From an uncultured Lachnospiraceae bacterium (lineage in GTDB: Bacteria > Bacillota > Clostridia > Lachnospirales > Lachnospiraceae): DNA of 64,000 bases. Below the pieces are notes generated by a model. The model did no database searches, was not told the origin of the DNA, and saw nothing but the letters and a program-made list of their open reading frames with translations. The stretch is from NCBI GenBank assembly GCA_947652925.1, contig CANTEW010000002.1, positions 62,001 through 126,000 on the forward strand. Reading direction: 5' to 3'. Position numbers and translations under genes: made by a program. This document shows positions 26,185 to 35,107 of this stretch, piece after piece (the first letter of the stretch is position 1; every line of letters begins with the position of its first letter).

Positions 26185-26709
26185 TTACAATTTCCTTACA
26201 TCAGAAAAACTGATCTCTACCGGCGTCTCACTGCCAAAGAGTTCCACACCGATAGTAACAAGCTGCTTAGGCACGTTCACATTGCGGACAACGCCGCTGG
26301 TGTCTTTCCAGGGGCCTCCGGTCACCATCACCCATTCCCCTTCCGCGTAATCCACTTCCACAGTCTGTGTCTCGATCTGGATGCCAAGGGATCTCATCTC
26401 GGCTTCTGTCAGAGGGACCGGCTTGGAACCCGGACCCACAAACCCTGTGACACCTCTGGTATTGCGCACCACATACCAGGTATCGTCATTCATGACCATA
26501 TACAACAGGACATAACCGGGAAACAGCTTCTTCTGTACCACTTTCTGCATATCGTTCTTCATCTCTACAACATCCTGCAGCGGTACGCACACTTCCAGGA
26601 TCTGATCTTCCAGATGCCTGTTGGCTATCGTCTTTTCGATATTCGCTTTTACTTTATTCTCATAGCCGGAATAGGTGTGTGCCACATACCATTTTGCCTT
26701 TTCTGACAT
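26185..26709 (-). CDS. nusG: Transcription termination/antitermination factor NusG
   Basis: Binds RNA polymerase and modulates pausing and termination. The 174 residues contain the N-terminal NGN domain (WYVAHTYSGYENKVKANIE, then LFPGYVLLYMVMND) and the C-terminal KOW domain (EGEWVMVTGGPWKDTSGVV). It lies between secE (20 bases upstream) and rplK, the standard position. Confidence 0.98.
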   Translation of the reverse strand: MSEKAKWYVAHTYSGYENKVKANIEKTIANRHLEDQILEVCVPLQDVVEMKNDMQKVVQKKLFPGYVLLYMVMNDDTWYVVRNTRGVTGFVGPGSKPVPLTEAEMRSLGIQIETQTVEVDYAEGEWVMVTGGPWKDTSGVVRNVNVPKQLVTIGVELFGSETPVEISFSDVRKL

Positions 26710-26729
26710 ATCCTCATCCTTTTCACAAC

Positions 26730-26933
26730 TTATTTCACCAAAAGATTGATCCCTTCCAGGATAGCCGCATCAAAGACGGCGATGAGCACTCCCAGGACTG
26801 CGGTGATCGCTACTACAGCTACTGTCTGTTTTACTAATGTTTTCTGATCCGGCCAGATGATCTTCCTAAATTCCGTTCTCAAGCCTTCGAACCATGTCTT
26901 TGCCTGGCCGCCTTTCTTTTCTTTCTCTGCCAT
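26730..26933 (-). CDS. secE: Preprotein translocase subunit SecE
   Basis: Essential small membrane subunit of the SecYEG channel. It has 67 residues, starting MAEKEKKGGQ, with the amphipathic WFEGLRTEFRKIIWPDQKTL signature and a single membrane helix (VAVVAITAVLGVLIAVFDAA). The ATG at 26933 was chosen. The longer GTG reading adds seven residues and includes the SD-like GTGAGGG. Confidence 0.95.
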   Translation of the reverse strand: MAEKEKKGGQAKTWFEGLRTEFRKIIWPDQKTLVKQTVAVVAITAVLGVLIAVFDAAILEGINLLVK

Positions 26934-26957
26934 CGCACTGCCCTCACTGATCACTGA

Positions 26958-27107
26958 TCATTTAGTTTCCTTGTGCAGAGTATGCTTCCTGCAGAATTTA
27001 CAATACTTTCTCGTCTCCATCCTCTCGGGATGGTTTTTCTTTTCTTTTGTCGTATTGTAATTACGTTGTTTACACTCTGTACATGCCAATGTGATTTTTA
27101 CACGCAC
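26958..27107 (-). CDS. rpmG: Ribosomal protein bL33, zinc-binding form
   Basis: Large-subunit protein of 49 residues. [20 protein letters not shown] and [14 protein letters not shown] supply four cysteines of a zinc ribbon (the C+ form). The start is GTG 27107, six bases after GGAGGTG. The codons upstream to 27182 lack support. It is the first gene of the rpmG-secE-nusG-rplK-rplA unit. Confidence 0.95.
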   Translation of the reverse strand: MRVKITLACTECKQRNYNTTKEKKNHPERMETRKYCKFCRKHTLHKETK

Positions 27108-27234
27108 AATCTCCACCTCCACTGTTTTCATGGATGTCTCCGCTGAGACATCCTCGTCTGTGCCGTTTATATGCCCGATCATCTTCCAATAAAATTGAGC
27201 ATAAAAAAAAGACCTTTATCCTCGTCACTATTGC

Positions 27235-27264
27235 AGTATAACATATTTACAAAAAATAAGTCAA
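27235..27264 (-). promoter_or_regulatory. Promoter of rpmG-secE-nusG-rplKA
   Basis: Reading leftward, TTGACT (27264-27259), 18 bases, TATACT (27240-27235), with TG one base before the -10 (extended -10). It lies about 130 bases before rpmG. Confidence 0.65.
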
Positions 27265-27271
27265 GAGAAAA

Positions 27272-27301
27272 ATATAGCCCCATCTCTCGACAGGGCTATA
27301 T
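27272..27301 (-). terminator. Terminator after the Fn3 secreted protein gene
   Basis: ATATAGCCC and GGGCTATAT form a 9-bp stem with a 12-base loop. On the minus strand it is followed by TTTTTCTCTT. It lies 21 bases downstream of the stop of the gene ending at 27322. Confidence 0.8.
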
Positions 27302-27321
27302 CCTACTCCTCAAGGATATCT

Positions 27322-28410
27322 TTATCTGATCCTTACTTTTTTTGCGTCTCCCCACGCGCTAAAATATGCTTTCTTACCGACTTTCTTATACATCCTGATC
27401 CTTACATAGTAATCCTTATCCTGTGTCAGTCTGGATATGGTCCTCGCTGTGATCTTCTTGGATCTCACTGTATGTTTGATCCAACGCTTATCGAACTTCT
27501 TGGATCTGGAATATTGGATCTGGTAGCCGGTGGCTTTTTTGTCCTGTTTCCATCTCACCAGCATCTTCCCGGAACCTTTGGCTCTTGGTCTATAGAGTTT
27601 GGGCGTGGTCAAGCGTACGATCTGTATGCTGTTGGCATTCTTACTCTTTTTAGCGCTGTTATACGCCTGGACAGTATAACGATACTTTATACCATTCTTA
27701 GATCTTACGGATGTATCTGTATATCTCAATGTCTTCACCGTGGCGATCTTGCTGTATCTTTTGCCTGCCCCGGTCTTTCTGTATACATAGTATCCGGTGG
27801 CATTTTTGACTTTTTTCCATTTTATCGTGATACCACCTGCTACATTTACTGCTTTCTGTATCTCAGGTTTTTTTACACTTCCTGTAAGGATACCGCTATT
27901 GCCATTATTGTTGTTATCATTTTTATCCGAAGAGGGTGCCCTCAGTTCTATATCTTCCGATGGTATATCCAGTTTCTCCACATCCATCCCCCGTACGATC
28001 CGCACATCCTGCGCCCGCACCGTTACGAGGTCTTTCGCTACGGATAGCCTTCCCAATGTCAGGGTCACCTCATTTTCTCTGTACAGAGGCTCTGATCCTG
28101 AGATATAGATGTTCATGGTCTTCTTTGTTTTATCATAAGGGCTTTCATATACTGTCGCCCTCTCTTTGACCGTAGCATCAAACTCAAACTCAGGCGATAC
28201 TCCTGTCCCCCCACTCATGACCAGACTGAGTTGGATCGATACGATCTGTTCGCCCGCCGCATTGGGTAGCCTGAGTTTTACAGAGGCCGACTTATCATCG
28301 AGTTTTTCTAACAGGATGGATTCTTTTTCATCTGCGGCAAATGCCTGCTGTGGCAGCACTGCGATAAATACGAACACTGCCATAAGCATCCCTATCATAT
28401 ATTTCTTCAT
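27322..28410 (-). CDS. Secreted protein: N-terminal cohesin-like beta domain and two Fn3 repeats
   Basis: A 362-residue exported protein with a signal peptide (MKKYMIGMLMAVFVFIAVLP, cleavage after QQAFA). Residues about 27-160 form a beta-rich domain (SVKLRLPNAAGEQIVSIQLS, then TLTLGRLSVAKDLVTVRA) that resembles cohesin-type folds. This is a judgement by eye. An Asn/Asp linker (KNDNNNNGNSG) leads to two fibronectin type III repeats (ITIKWKKVKNATGYYVYRK and MLVRWKQDKKATGYQIQYS). The protein is very Lys/Arg-rich. No sortase motif or membrane anchor is seen. It starts 24 bases after the stop of the M60 peptidase gene, so the two are made together. A partner role for the peptidase dockerin is a hypothesis. 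Confidence 0.75.
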   Translation of the reverse strand: MKKYMIGMLMAVFVFIAVLPQQAFAADEKESILLEKLDDKSASVKLRLPNAAGEQIVSIQLSLVMSGGTGVSPEFEFDATVKERATVYESPYDKTKKTMNIYISGSEPLYRENEVTLTLGRLSVAKDLVTVRAQDVRIVRGMDVEKLDIPSEDIELRAPSSDKNDNNNNGNSGILTGSVKKPEIQKAVNVAGGITIKWKKVKNATGYYVYRKTGAGKRYSKIATVKTLRYTDTSVRSKNGIKYRYTVQAYNSAKKSKNANSIQIVRLTTPKLYRPRAKGSGKMLVRWKQDKKATGYQIQYSRSKKFDKRWIKHTVRSKKITARTISRLTQDKDYYVRIRMYKKVGKKAYFSAWGDAKKVRIR

Positions 28411-28434
28411 GTCCTACTCCTTTTATCGCTTCTG

Positions 28435-31400
28435 TCACTGGGCGCCACTGATCGTGATATCCGGCAGTGTACTCGGCATCGTCTTGAACAGAGAATCGCT
28501 GACCAGCCTCTGCCCTTCATTTGTCAGGGCATTATCCACACGGTACAGCTCTGCCCGGACCTGTTTGAGAGATGACAAGTCTATCGTCTCATCTGGCTGG
28601 ATCCAGTAGACCCATGTACCGTCATAGACATCCTGGATCTCACCTTCCTCCGGAACAGTGGAAAATACCAGTTGATGCGCATCCAGGCCTTCTCCTCCAT
28701 TCTCGTCTTTCTTCGTACCGCCCACGATGTTCCCGTTCTGGTCGTAAATGATCACCACATTGTATGCGGAATTCCCTCTATAAGATCCTGTAAATACGAT
28801 CGAACCGGCGGGGATCTCTCCGCCTTCATATTTGTAAGCGGCTGCCAGTTTCCCGATCGCCGGCTGCCCTGAACTGTCACTGCGGAGATCTACGTTGTCT
28901 CCTGCAGGTCCGAGTACATCCAATTCAGATATGGAGACATCCGTCCCTGCTGCGTCTTTGATCACCAGTTTCACCTTATCTGTCCGATAAGCTCCTATGT
29001 TGCCCGCGATCCCATTGGCGTTCTTAAAGTATACGGTCTGGTCTCCTGCCTGGTCGAAAGTCCCGGCTGCCACCTCTTTCCAATCTTTTGCCTCCTGATC
29101 CCAGATACAGATACTGTAGTCTTTGATCTGTGTACCTGATCCCACTCTGTACTGGAGGGCTGTGACTGTGTGTACCCGGTTGAACTCCAGGATCACTTCC
29201 CCATTGGCGCCAAGCTTGCCCACATAAGTCGTAGCGGCATCATCATCGATGATCTTCTGGATCGGATCTATCTCTTCCGGCGCGCAGGGGATATCTTCAC
29301 TGGCATCTATGACTTCTTTCGGATCTACCGATGTGATATTGTTGTAGCTCACTGTCCAGTTTGTCTTATCGATATTCCCTTTATGTTCGATCTTCAGCGG
29401 TTCAAGTGTCTTTGACGCGGAACGGTTCAGATATTTATCGATCACTGTCACTTTATATGTGACTACACGGTTATTCACAGTCGTCACATGATCGCTGAAG
29501 GTAAAATCGTTATACTTATTGGCAAATCCTACTGCCTGCTCTTCCACATCTCCGTTTGAGGTGGTACAGCGCACGACCTCATAACCGAGAAGGTCACTTT
29601 CGGGGATCGCTGTCTGATCGAAGGTAAGATCTACCTGGTTCTTGACTGTACTGTTCACTTTAGCTGTCGTGCCGTTCCCTACTGCCTCGGTGGTGCCGTC
29701 GGGACTCAAGGCACTCCCTTTGCCTTCTAACCTGTATACACGTGCTTCATCACTGCCATAGTAGATCGCTCTCGTTTCTTTCTCAAATTGTCCTGCATAA
29801 GCGATCGTACCTTCATCCGGCGTCTTTCCCCAGCGTTCGAAGAAATCCAGGATGTTTTTCTCAGCTGCCGCACAGGCCAGGCGCATCAGTTTCTGATCGC
29901 TGTCTCCATCCAGCACGAGCGCCACATTCCCCGGCTTCGGAGCCTTACCAGGAGTCCTTGCATAAGTATCTACCCTGGCAAAGAAGAGATTCTGGAGCTG
30001 CTCTGCATGGTCTGCGTAAGTCTTATAGTTATATCCGTTGTCATAGGCCAGATGGAGCTGCCAATACATACCTAACTGCGTGAATACATTCGACGCAGGG
30101 CCTTTTGTCCCGGATGTGACTTTATCATAGACATTGGGATACTGGAACCGCACACTATCGTCTGTATCCTTGGCCTGCGCCAGTACAGAGAAATAGTTAT
30201 TGGTGACTTCCGCTACAGCGTACGCGCCCTGGTTGATATCATGCCCGATCTCATGGGCGATCCCCCAGCCAAAATACTGCCCGCTGATCCATTTCCCATT
30301 TTCATCTGTCTGTACCGGGACTCCGCTCACCATACCTGCTGTGGAACCATATTCGATACCGATATGGTTGCCGCCCGCATACATAAATGCTCCCGCGAAC
30401 ATCCGCTGATACCGGATATTCAGATGTGTGGACGGGACTTTATCAATGGCATCGGCTGCATTCTCATTCAATCCTTTATGCTGATAGAACAGATGCATCA
30501 TCTCTTCCATCGCATCCATGGACTTCACGATTTTCTGCGCTTTCTGTGCGACTGCGCCATCGCCAGCCCCATTCAAGACTTGCTGTGCCGGGATCGACAG
30601 CAGCATCTTATCCAGTAAGATATCTGTAGCGCCCAGGATACAATTCCTCACATCATATTTCCAATCTACCTGCACATAGTCGGAACCTTCATGGCGCTCT
30701 TTATGCGTCTGTTCCATTCCTGCCATATATTGGCTCAGCGCTGTGACATACTCTTCTGTCCTTTTCTGCCTTTCAGCTGCGTCTGTCACTTTATGAAGAT
30801 CTAAGACAGGTACCGCCACACCGCCGTCTACGCGGACTGCAAGATCATCCGATGCGCTGGCTCCGCCATACTGTACATACAGGGCGCCGCCTGCTTCACA
30901 TCCTGTGACGGGCGATTTCACTCTGGGGATCGTGATCTCATTTCTCCCGATCACCAATTGGCCGGAAGTATAATTGACAAGGCCATCAGACTCTGCATGA
31001 TACTGCGTAGCCACCAGGCTCAAGCCTGTGCCTTCCCCAGTCCTCATGCTCTTATGTCCCACATAGACGATCAGCTTCTCTCCGGCTGCAGCGGTGACTC
31101 CCAGAGGCTGCCATCCGTTCAATCCGCTAAATCCACGGCCCGGCTCTTTTGTCGTGATGTCTCTGTGGATGCGCACAGGACTGCTCAGTCCCTTGGCATT
31201 CAATATATCTTCTGCCGTCTTCAATTCCTTTTCCAGCAATACTTTCTCCGGATGGTATTCGCCTGTGATCTCATCCGGCGTATTGACCCGCTGGCGCAGT
31301 CCGTCTATCGTCGCCTGCGTCACATCCCCTTTCAGGACTGTGTGCAGATCGTCTTCATACAGCTTGTTGATATCTTCTTCTATAGGATCGTAATGATAGA

Positions 31401-33933
31401 AATTCACTTCGGATACTGTGATCAGGTTATATTCTGACGTGGCCAGGTATCTTCCAAGCCCGATCTTGATCTTTTTCGCTGTGACCGGCTCTGAGAATCT
31501 GAACCAATAATACTCTTTATCGTCCTCATCTTGTTTCTTCTGGAAAGATGCCGGAACGCTCTTTCGAGTCCCATCCTCACCCCAATAATGTATCCTCGCA
31601 TAGCTAAAATCTGTATATTCCATCTCCGACGACTGGAGGGCTATGTTCTGGATCTTATACGGCTGGTCAAATTCATAGACAAGACCATTGTTATTGTCAT
31701 TAAAACCACCCAGATCCCAGGACGCGATACGATAGTAAGATCTGTTGTCGTTGTCTATGGTCCCTAAGATCGTACCAGTGCCTGTATCCAGCGGACTCTC
31801 TTTCATCTCTCCGCCTCCCACTGCAGTCGCACTGATCACATGTCCACTGACCTTCCCTTCTACCGCCTCGTTGATCCTTTTATATCTGGGCATCTTCGCG
31901 GGGCTCAGATCTGTGGTCTTCACCTGGCGTTTCAGGGATGGCCTCCCCTCTCCTTTGGCGTTACATCCTGTCACATAGACTTCATATGTTGCGATCTCCT
32001 CATCCAGACCAGTGATCGTATAGCTGTTCGTCTTGATGTCTTTTATGACCTGGTAGTCTGCTGCATCGTCTGCTTTCTTATAATATAGATTATAACTTAC
32101 CGTATCATCCATATCCTTCCATGACGCGGCGATCGACCTGTATTTCCCGGTCAGCTTCAGATTGTCGGGGGCATCCGGTACTTTTTCTGATCTTGGCTCA
32201 GCGATCCATTCTTTACTGTAGGGGCTGCGCCATGTACCGTTGGCGGAACGCACCTTTACTATGTATTTCTTTCCATTTACGATCTTTCCGCTCTTCCCTT
32301 CACCGATCGAAGACACTTTGATCGTAGGCCCTGTCACCTGTTTCACACAAGACTGGGCGGCCGTATCTCCAGACGCGCCTTCCTCGGTCTGTTCCGTGAC
32401 CATGACTTCATAACCGGTGACATTTGTGCGGGGGTCCCAGGTCACTGTAAATGCCTGGCTCTCGGACGTGCCATTGACATTTTCCGGGATATCCAGCTGG
32501 GGTTCCGGGATGCGGCTGGCCATATCGCTGATAAATTCCACCTTGGAGATCTCTGCCAGATCATTGTTCTTCTTCACTCCAGTGATCCTGAATGTCACTT
32601 TCTTGATCGGGACCTGAGAACCAAGATCCAACTGGATCGCGCCGCTCACCGGATCTTTTGTCACTTTCACAGTCTCACTGAGACCCTCGGCGGCTCTGCT
32701 CCTCAACATATATTCTATACCGTTGGCATTTTCTTCTCTCTGATCGGCATAAGGCACCTCGATCTTTTGTTCCTTTCCATCAGCATCTTCATACGTGATG
32801 GTGAATCCTGCCCCTGTGATCGGATTTGCCTGCTCTGTCCCGATCACGATGCCGCCTACGGGGAGATTTTTCGTTCCATCCAGCTGGAACTCCACTTCCA
32901 CCGCATTGTCGCTGGAGATATCTTTGCCGTCCGAAGGCGACAGTCCTACCAGGCTCCCCTCGCTTTTGAGCAGATCCTCTATGCTGCCCCTCTGCAGGAC
33001 CGCGTTATTGTGGCCCACCGTCACCGCATCATGGGGGACATATCTCTCTTCCGTGGACTTTATATCCAACCCGGATCTGTAGCCTTTCGTAAAATACTCC
33101 AGATCTGCCAGATTCATCTTGCCGTCGCCGTTTAAGTCTGTACCCTCCTCAACGATCCCACTTTCGATGGCTTTGATCAGCTTTTCTCTATCCTGTTCTG
33201 TGATCGTCCCATCGCCGTCCACATCGCCAATGAGGAGGATCCCCGGATGGGGGCCGTTCTCAAAGTCAAAACCCTTGACATCCCCCGTCATAAGCTGTAC
33301 TCTATATGCAAGGGAATCTTTTACTATGATGGACTGTGTATAGGCTGCAAACCCAGGCGCTCTCACTGTCAATGTATACTCCTGGGGTAAAAGTCCATCC
33401 AAAACGGTATTCCCCTGTACAACGCTGACCTCTTCCTGGCCGTCTTTTTCCACAACAGACTCTTTTAAAGTAAATTTCTTTTCCTGCGTTGTCCCATCAA
33501 TACCTGTCGCCGATGCTGTGAACTCCACAGGCTTTTTCAATGCCAGAGCTGCCACGACGACCACATCGATCTTGCCAAGATCTTTTTTCTCAACTACTGT
33601 CGCCTGCTCCTCACTTTCAGTTGTGGTCACTCCAATGGCATCTGTTTCATTTTCTGATACCATTTTCTCTTGCTGTTCGGGGTCTTCTGCTCCATTGGCC
33701 GAGACATCTGCCGAGCCATTTGACACGCTCTCATCCCCCTCTTCCTCTTCCTGCACAGGGACTTCCGTCCCGCTGACTGTTGCAGATAGGATTTCTGCTC
33801 GATCTGTCTCATCGCCCTCCCAGGTATTCTGGGATACTTGGATATCCACCCCATCCATCCCCAGAGCATTTACCTGCAGACAAGGGGCAAGAGCAAGGAT
33901 AACAGCAAGCAAACATGAGATCATCCGCTTCAT
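28435..33933 (-). CDS. Large secreted M60-family (mucinase-type) zinc metallopeptidase with dockerin, Fn3 and F5/8-type domains
   Basis: A secreted 1832-residue protease. Order: signal peptide (about 1-23); acidic Glu/Ser-rich linker (30-115); a beta domain with LDGLLPQEYTLTVRAPGF; a dockerin (236-288) with two intact calcium loops, DVDGDGTITEQD and DLNGDGKMNLAD; a beta region to about 470; two Fn3 domains (about 478-680); an F5/8 type C (discoidin)-like domain (about 700-870); a helical spacer; the M60/enhancin region with AHEIGHDINQGAYAVAEV (zinc ligands His1227, His1231, Glu1242; catalytic Glu1228); Fn3 (about 1440-1540); a second F5/8-like domain (about 1545-1700); and a C-terminal domain. 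M60 enzymes cleave O-glycosylated mucins, so host mucus is the likely target. It has no LPXTG motif, so retention may depend on the dockerin. Confidence 0.9.
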   Translation of the reverse strand: MKRMISCLLAVILALAPCLQVNALGMDGVDIQVSQNTWEGDETDRAEILSATVSGTEVPVQEEEEGDESVSNGSADVSANGAEDPEQQEKMVSENETDAIGVTTTESEEQATVVEKKDLGKIDVVVVAALALKKPVEFTASATGIDGTTQEKKFTLKESVVEKDGQEEVSVVQGNTVLDGLLPQEYTLTVRAPGFAAYTQSIIVKDSLAYRVQLMTGDVKGFDFENGPHPGILLIGDVDGDGTITEQDREKLIKAIESGIVEEGTDLNGDGKMNLADLEYFTKGYRSGLDIKSTEERYVPHDAVTVGHNNAVLQRGSIEDLLKSEGSLVGLSPSDGKDISSDNAVEVEFQLDGTKNLPVGGIVIGTEQANPITGAGFTITYEDADGKEQKIEVPYADQREENANGIEYMLRSRAAEGLSETVKVTKDPVSGAIQLDLGSQVPIKKVTFRITGVKKNNDLAEISKVEFISDMASRIPEPQLDIPENVNGTSESQAFTVTWDPRTNVTGYEVMVTEQTEEGASGDTAAQSCVKQVTGPTIKVSSIGEGKSGKIVNGKKYIVKVRSANGTWRSPYSKEWIAEPRSEKVPDAPDNLKLTGKYRSIAASWKDMDDTVSYNLYYKKADDAADYQVIKDIKTNSYTITGLDEEIATYEVYVTGCNAKGEGRPSLKRQVKTTDLSPAKMPRYKRINEAVEGKVSGHVISATAVGGGEMKESPLDTGTGTILGTIDNDNRSYYRIASWDLGGFNDNNNGLVYEFDQPYKIQNIALQSSEMEYTDFSYARIHYWGEDGTRKSVPASFQKKQDEDDKEYYWFRFSEPVTAKKIKIGLGRYLATSEYNLITVSEVNFYHYDPIEEDINKLYEDDLHTVLKGDVTQATIDGLRQRVNTPDEITGEYHPEKVLLEKELKTAEDILNAKGLSSPVRIHRDITTKEPGRGFSGLNGWQPLGVTAAAGEKLIVYVGHKSMRTGEGTGLSLVATQYHAESDGLVNYTSGQLVIGRNEITIPRVKSPVTGCEAGGALYVQYGGASASDDLAVRVDGGVAVPVLDLHKVTDAAERQKRTEEYVTALSQYMAGMEQTHKERHEGSDYVQVDWKYDVRNCILGATDILLDKMLLSIPAQQVLNGAGDGAVAQKAQKIVKSMDAMEEMMHLFYQHKGLNENAADAIDKVPSTHLNIRYQRMFAGAFMYAGGNHIGIEYGSTAGMVSGVPVQTDENGKWISGQYFGWGIAHEIGHDINQGAYAVAEVTNNYFSVLAQAKDTDDSVRFQYPNVYDKVTSGTKGPASNVFTQLGMYWQLHLAYDNGYNYKTYADHAEQLQNLFFARVDTYARTPGKAPKPGNVALVLDGDSDQKLMRLACAAAEKNILDFFERWGKTPDEGTIAYAGQFEKETRAIYYGSDEARVYRLEGKGSALSPDGTTEAVGNGTTAKVNSTVKNQVDLTFDQTAIPESDLLGYEVVRCTTSNGDVEEQAVGFANKYNDFTFSDHVTTVNNRVVTYKVTVIDKYLNRSASKTLEPLKIEHKGNIDKTNWTVSYNNITSVDPKEVIDASEDIPCAPEEIDPIQKIIDDDAATTYVGKLGANGEVILEFNRVHTVTALQYRVGSGTQIKDYSICIWDQEAKDWKEVAAGTFDQAGDQTVYFKNANGIAGNIGAYRTDKVKLVIKDAAGTDVSISELDVLGPAGDNVDLRSDSSGQPAIGKLAAAYKYEGGEIPAGSIVFTGSYRGNSAYNVVIIYDQNGNIVGGTKKDENGGEGLDAHQLVFSTVPEEGEIQDVYDGTWVYWIQPDETIDLSSLKQVRAELYRVDNALTNEGQRLVSDSLFKTMPSTLPDITISGAQ

Positions 33934-34027
33934 ACTCCTCTCCTTTCTTTGTGAAGCTCTATGTTAAATGATGATAAAAGAACAAAAGTGCCAGCAAACA
34001 AATGATCAAAGCTGCCGACACAGATTC

Positions 34028-34056
34028 AGTATAACATGACTGTAGATCGAAATCAA
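34028..34056 (-). promoter_or_regulatory. Promoter of the M60 peptidase operon
   Basis: Reading leftward, TTGATT (34056-34051), 17 bases, TATACT (34033-34028), with a TG extended -10. The leader to the peptidase ATG is about 90 bases, and the start has AAAGGAGAGGAG upstream. Confidence 0.65.
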
Positions 34057-34117
34057 CAGCAACTGGGATAGTTTTACACTTATGGGAGTTGACCATCCCT
34101 GCTAAAAGGTGAAAAAA

Positions 34118-35107
34118 ATGAAAAAAATCTTATTTCTGACCACAGGGGGCACCATCGCCTCCAAACCCACTGCCAGCGGCCTGGCGCCCCGTCTCGATCC
34201 CCAAGATCTTCTGGAACGGATACCGAGGATCAGGGACATCTGTTCGGTAGAAACAGAACAGCTGACCTGTCTGGACAGTTCCAACATCCAGCCTTTCCAC
34301 TGGCAGCAGATGGCCCGGCGTATATACCAGGACCTCCCCCGCATGGACGGCTTCGTCCTCTGCCATGGTACAGACACTATGGCGTATACTGCCGCCGCCC
34401 TTTTTTCCATGCTCCCTGATCTGGACAGACCCGTGATCCTTACCGGCTCCCAGCTCCCGCTGGAAGATGCGCACACCGACGCCGCAGGAAATCTGGAAGA
34501 TGCCTTCCAGGTATGCGCGAGCGGCATGTTCCCTGGTGTATCCATCGTGTTCGATGGAGAGATCATCTCCGGCTCCTGTGCCAGCAAAGTGCATACTGTA
34601 TACTTCCACGGTTTTTCAAGTATCAACTCTCCTCCTATAGGCACGATCAAAGATGGGATCATCCATAAAAATAAAGACTATCGAACACTTTTGACCATCT
34701 CTGGAGATGGACCCCAGTTAAAAGATGCCATAGATCCTAATATCTTTCTGCTCAAACTGCTCCCCGGCATGGACGGCCGGATCTTGGATCTGCTGCGCAG
34801 ACAAGGTTACGCGGGGATCTTGATCGAAGCCTTCGGAGCCGGAGGTATCCCCTGTCTGGACGACAGTTTCCTGGACGGGATCAGACGCTGTACTACCCAG
34901 GGCATCCCGGTGGTGATCACCACACAATGTCTCCAGGGCCCGGCTGACTTAAGTATCTACGAAGTAGGTGTGCGGGCAGCTATGGCCGGCGCAGTCTGCG
35001 GACATGGACTGTCCACAGAGATGCTGGCTGTCCGATTGATGTGGGCATTGGGACAGACAAAAGATATGGATCAGCTGCGCAGGCTGCTGTCCCCATTGGC
35101 TATGTGA
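34118..35107 (+). CDS. ansA: L-asparaginase (type I, cytoplasmic)
   Basis: Hydrolyses asparagine to aspartate and ammonia. The 329 residues have both catalytic threonine motifs, TTGGTIASKPT near the N-terminus and LCHGTDTMAYTAAALF, plus SGSCASKVHT and INSPPIGTI. There is no signal peptide, so it is cytoplasmic. The ATG at 34118 follows AAAAGGTG. A GTG three codons earlier is inside the SD. The last 37 bases overlap the convergent alcohol dehydrogenase gene, and no terminator separates them. Confidence 0.94.
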   Translation: MKKILFLTTGGTIASKPTASGLAPRLDPQDLLERIPRIRDICSVETEQLTCLDSSNIQPFHWQQMARRIYQDLPRMDGFVLCHGTDTMAYTAAALFSMLPDLDRPVILTGSQLPLEDAHTDAAGNLEDAFQVCASGMFPGVSIVFDGEIISGSCASKVHTVYFHGFSSINSPPIGTIKDGIIHKNKDYRTLLTISGDGPQLKDAIDPNIFLLKLLPGMDGRILDLLRRQGYAGILIEAFGAGGIPCLDDSFLDGIRRCTTQGIPVVITTQCLQGPADLSIYEVGVRAAMAGAVCGHGLSTEMLAVRLMWALGQTKDMDQLRRLLSPLAM

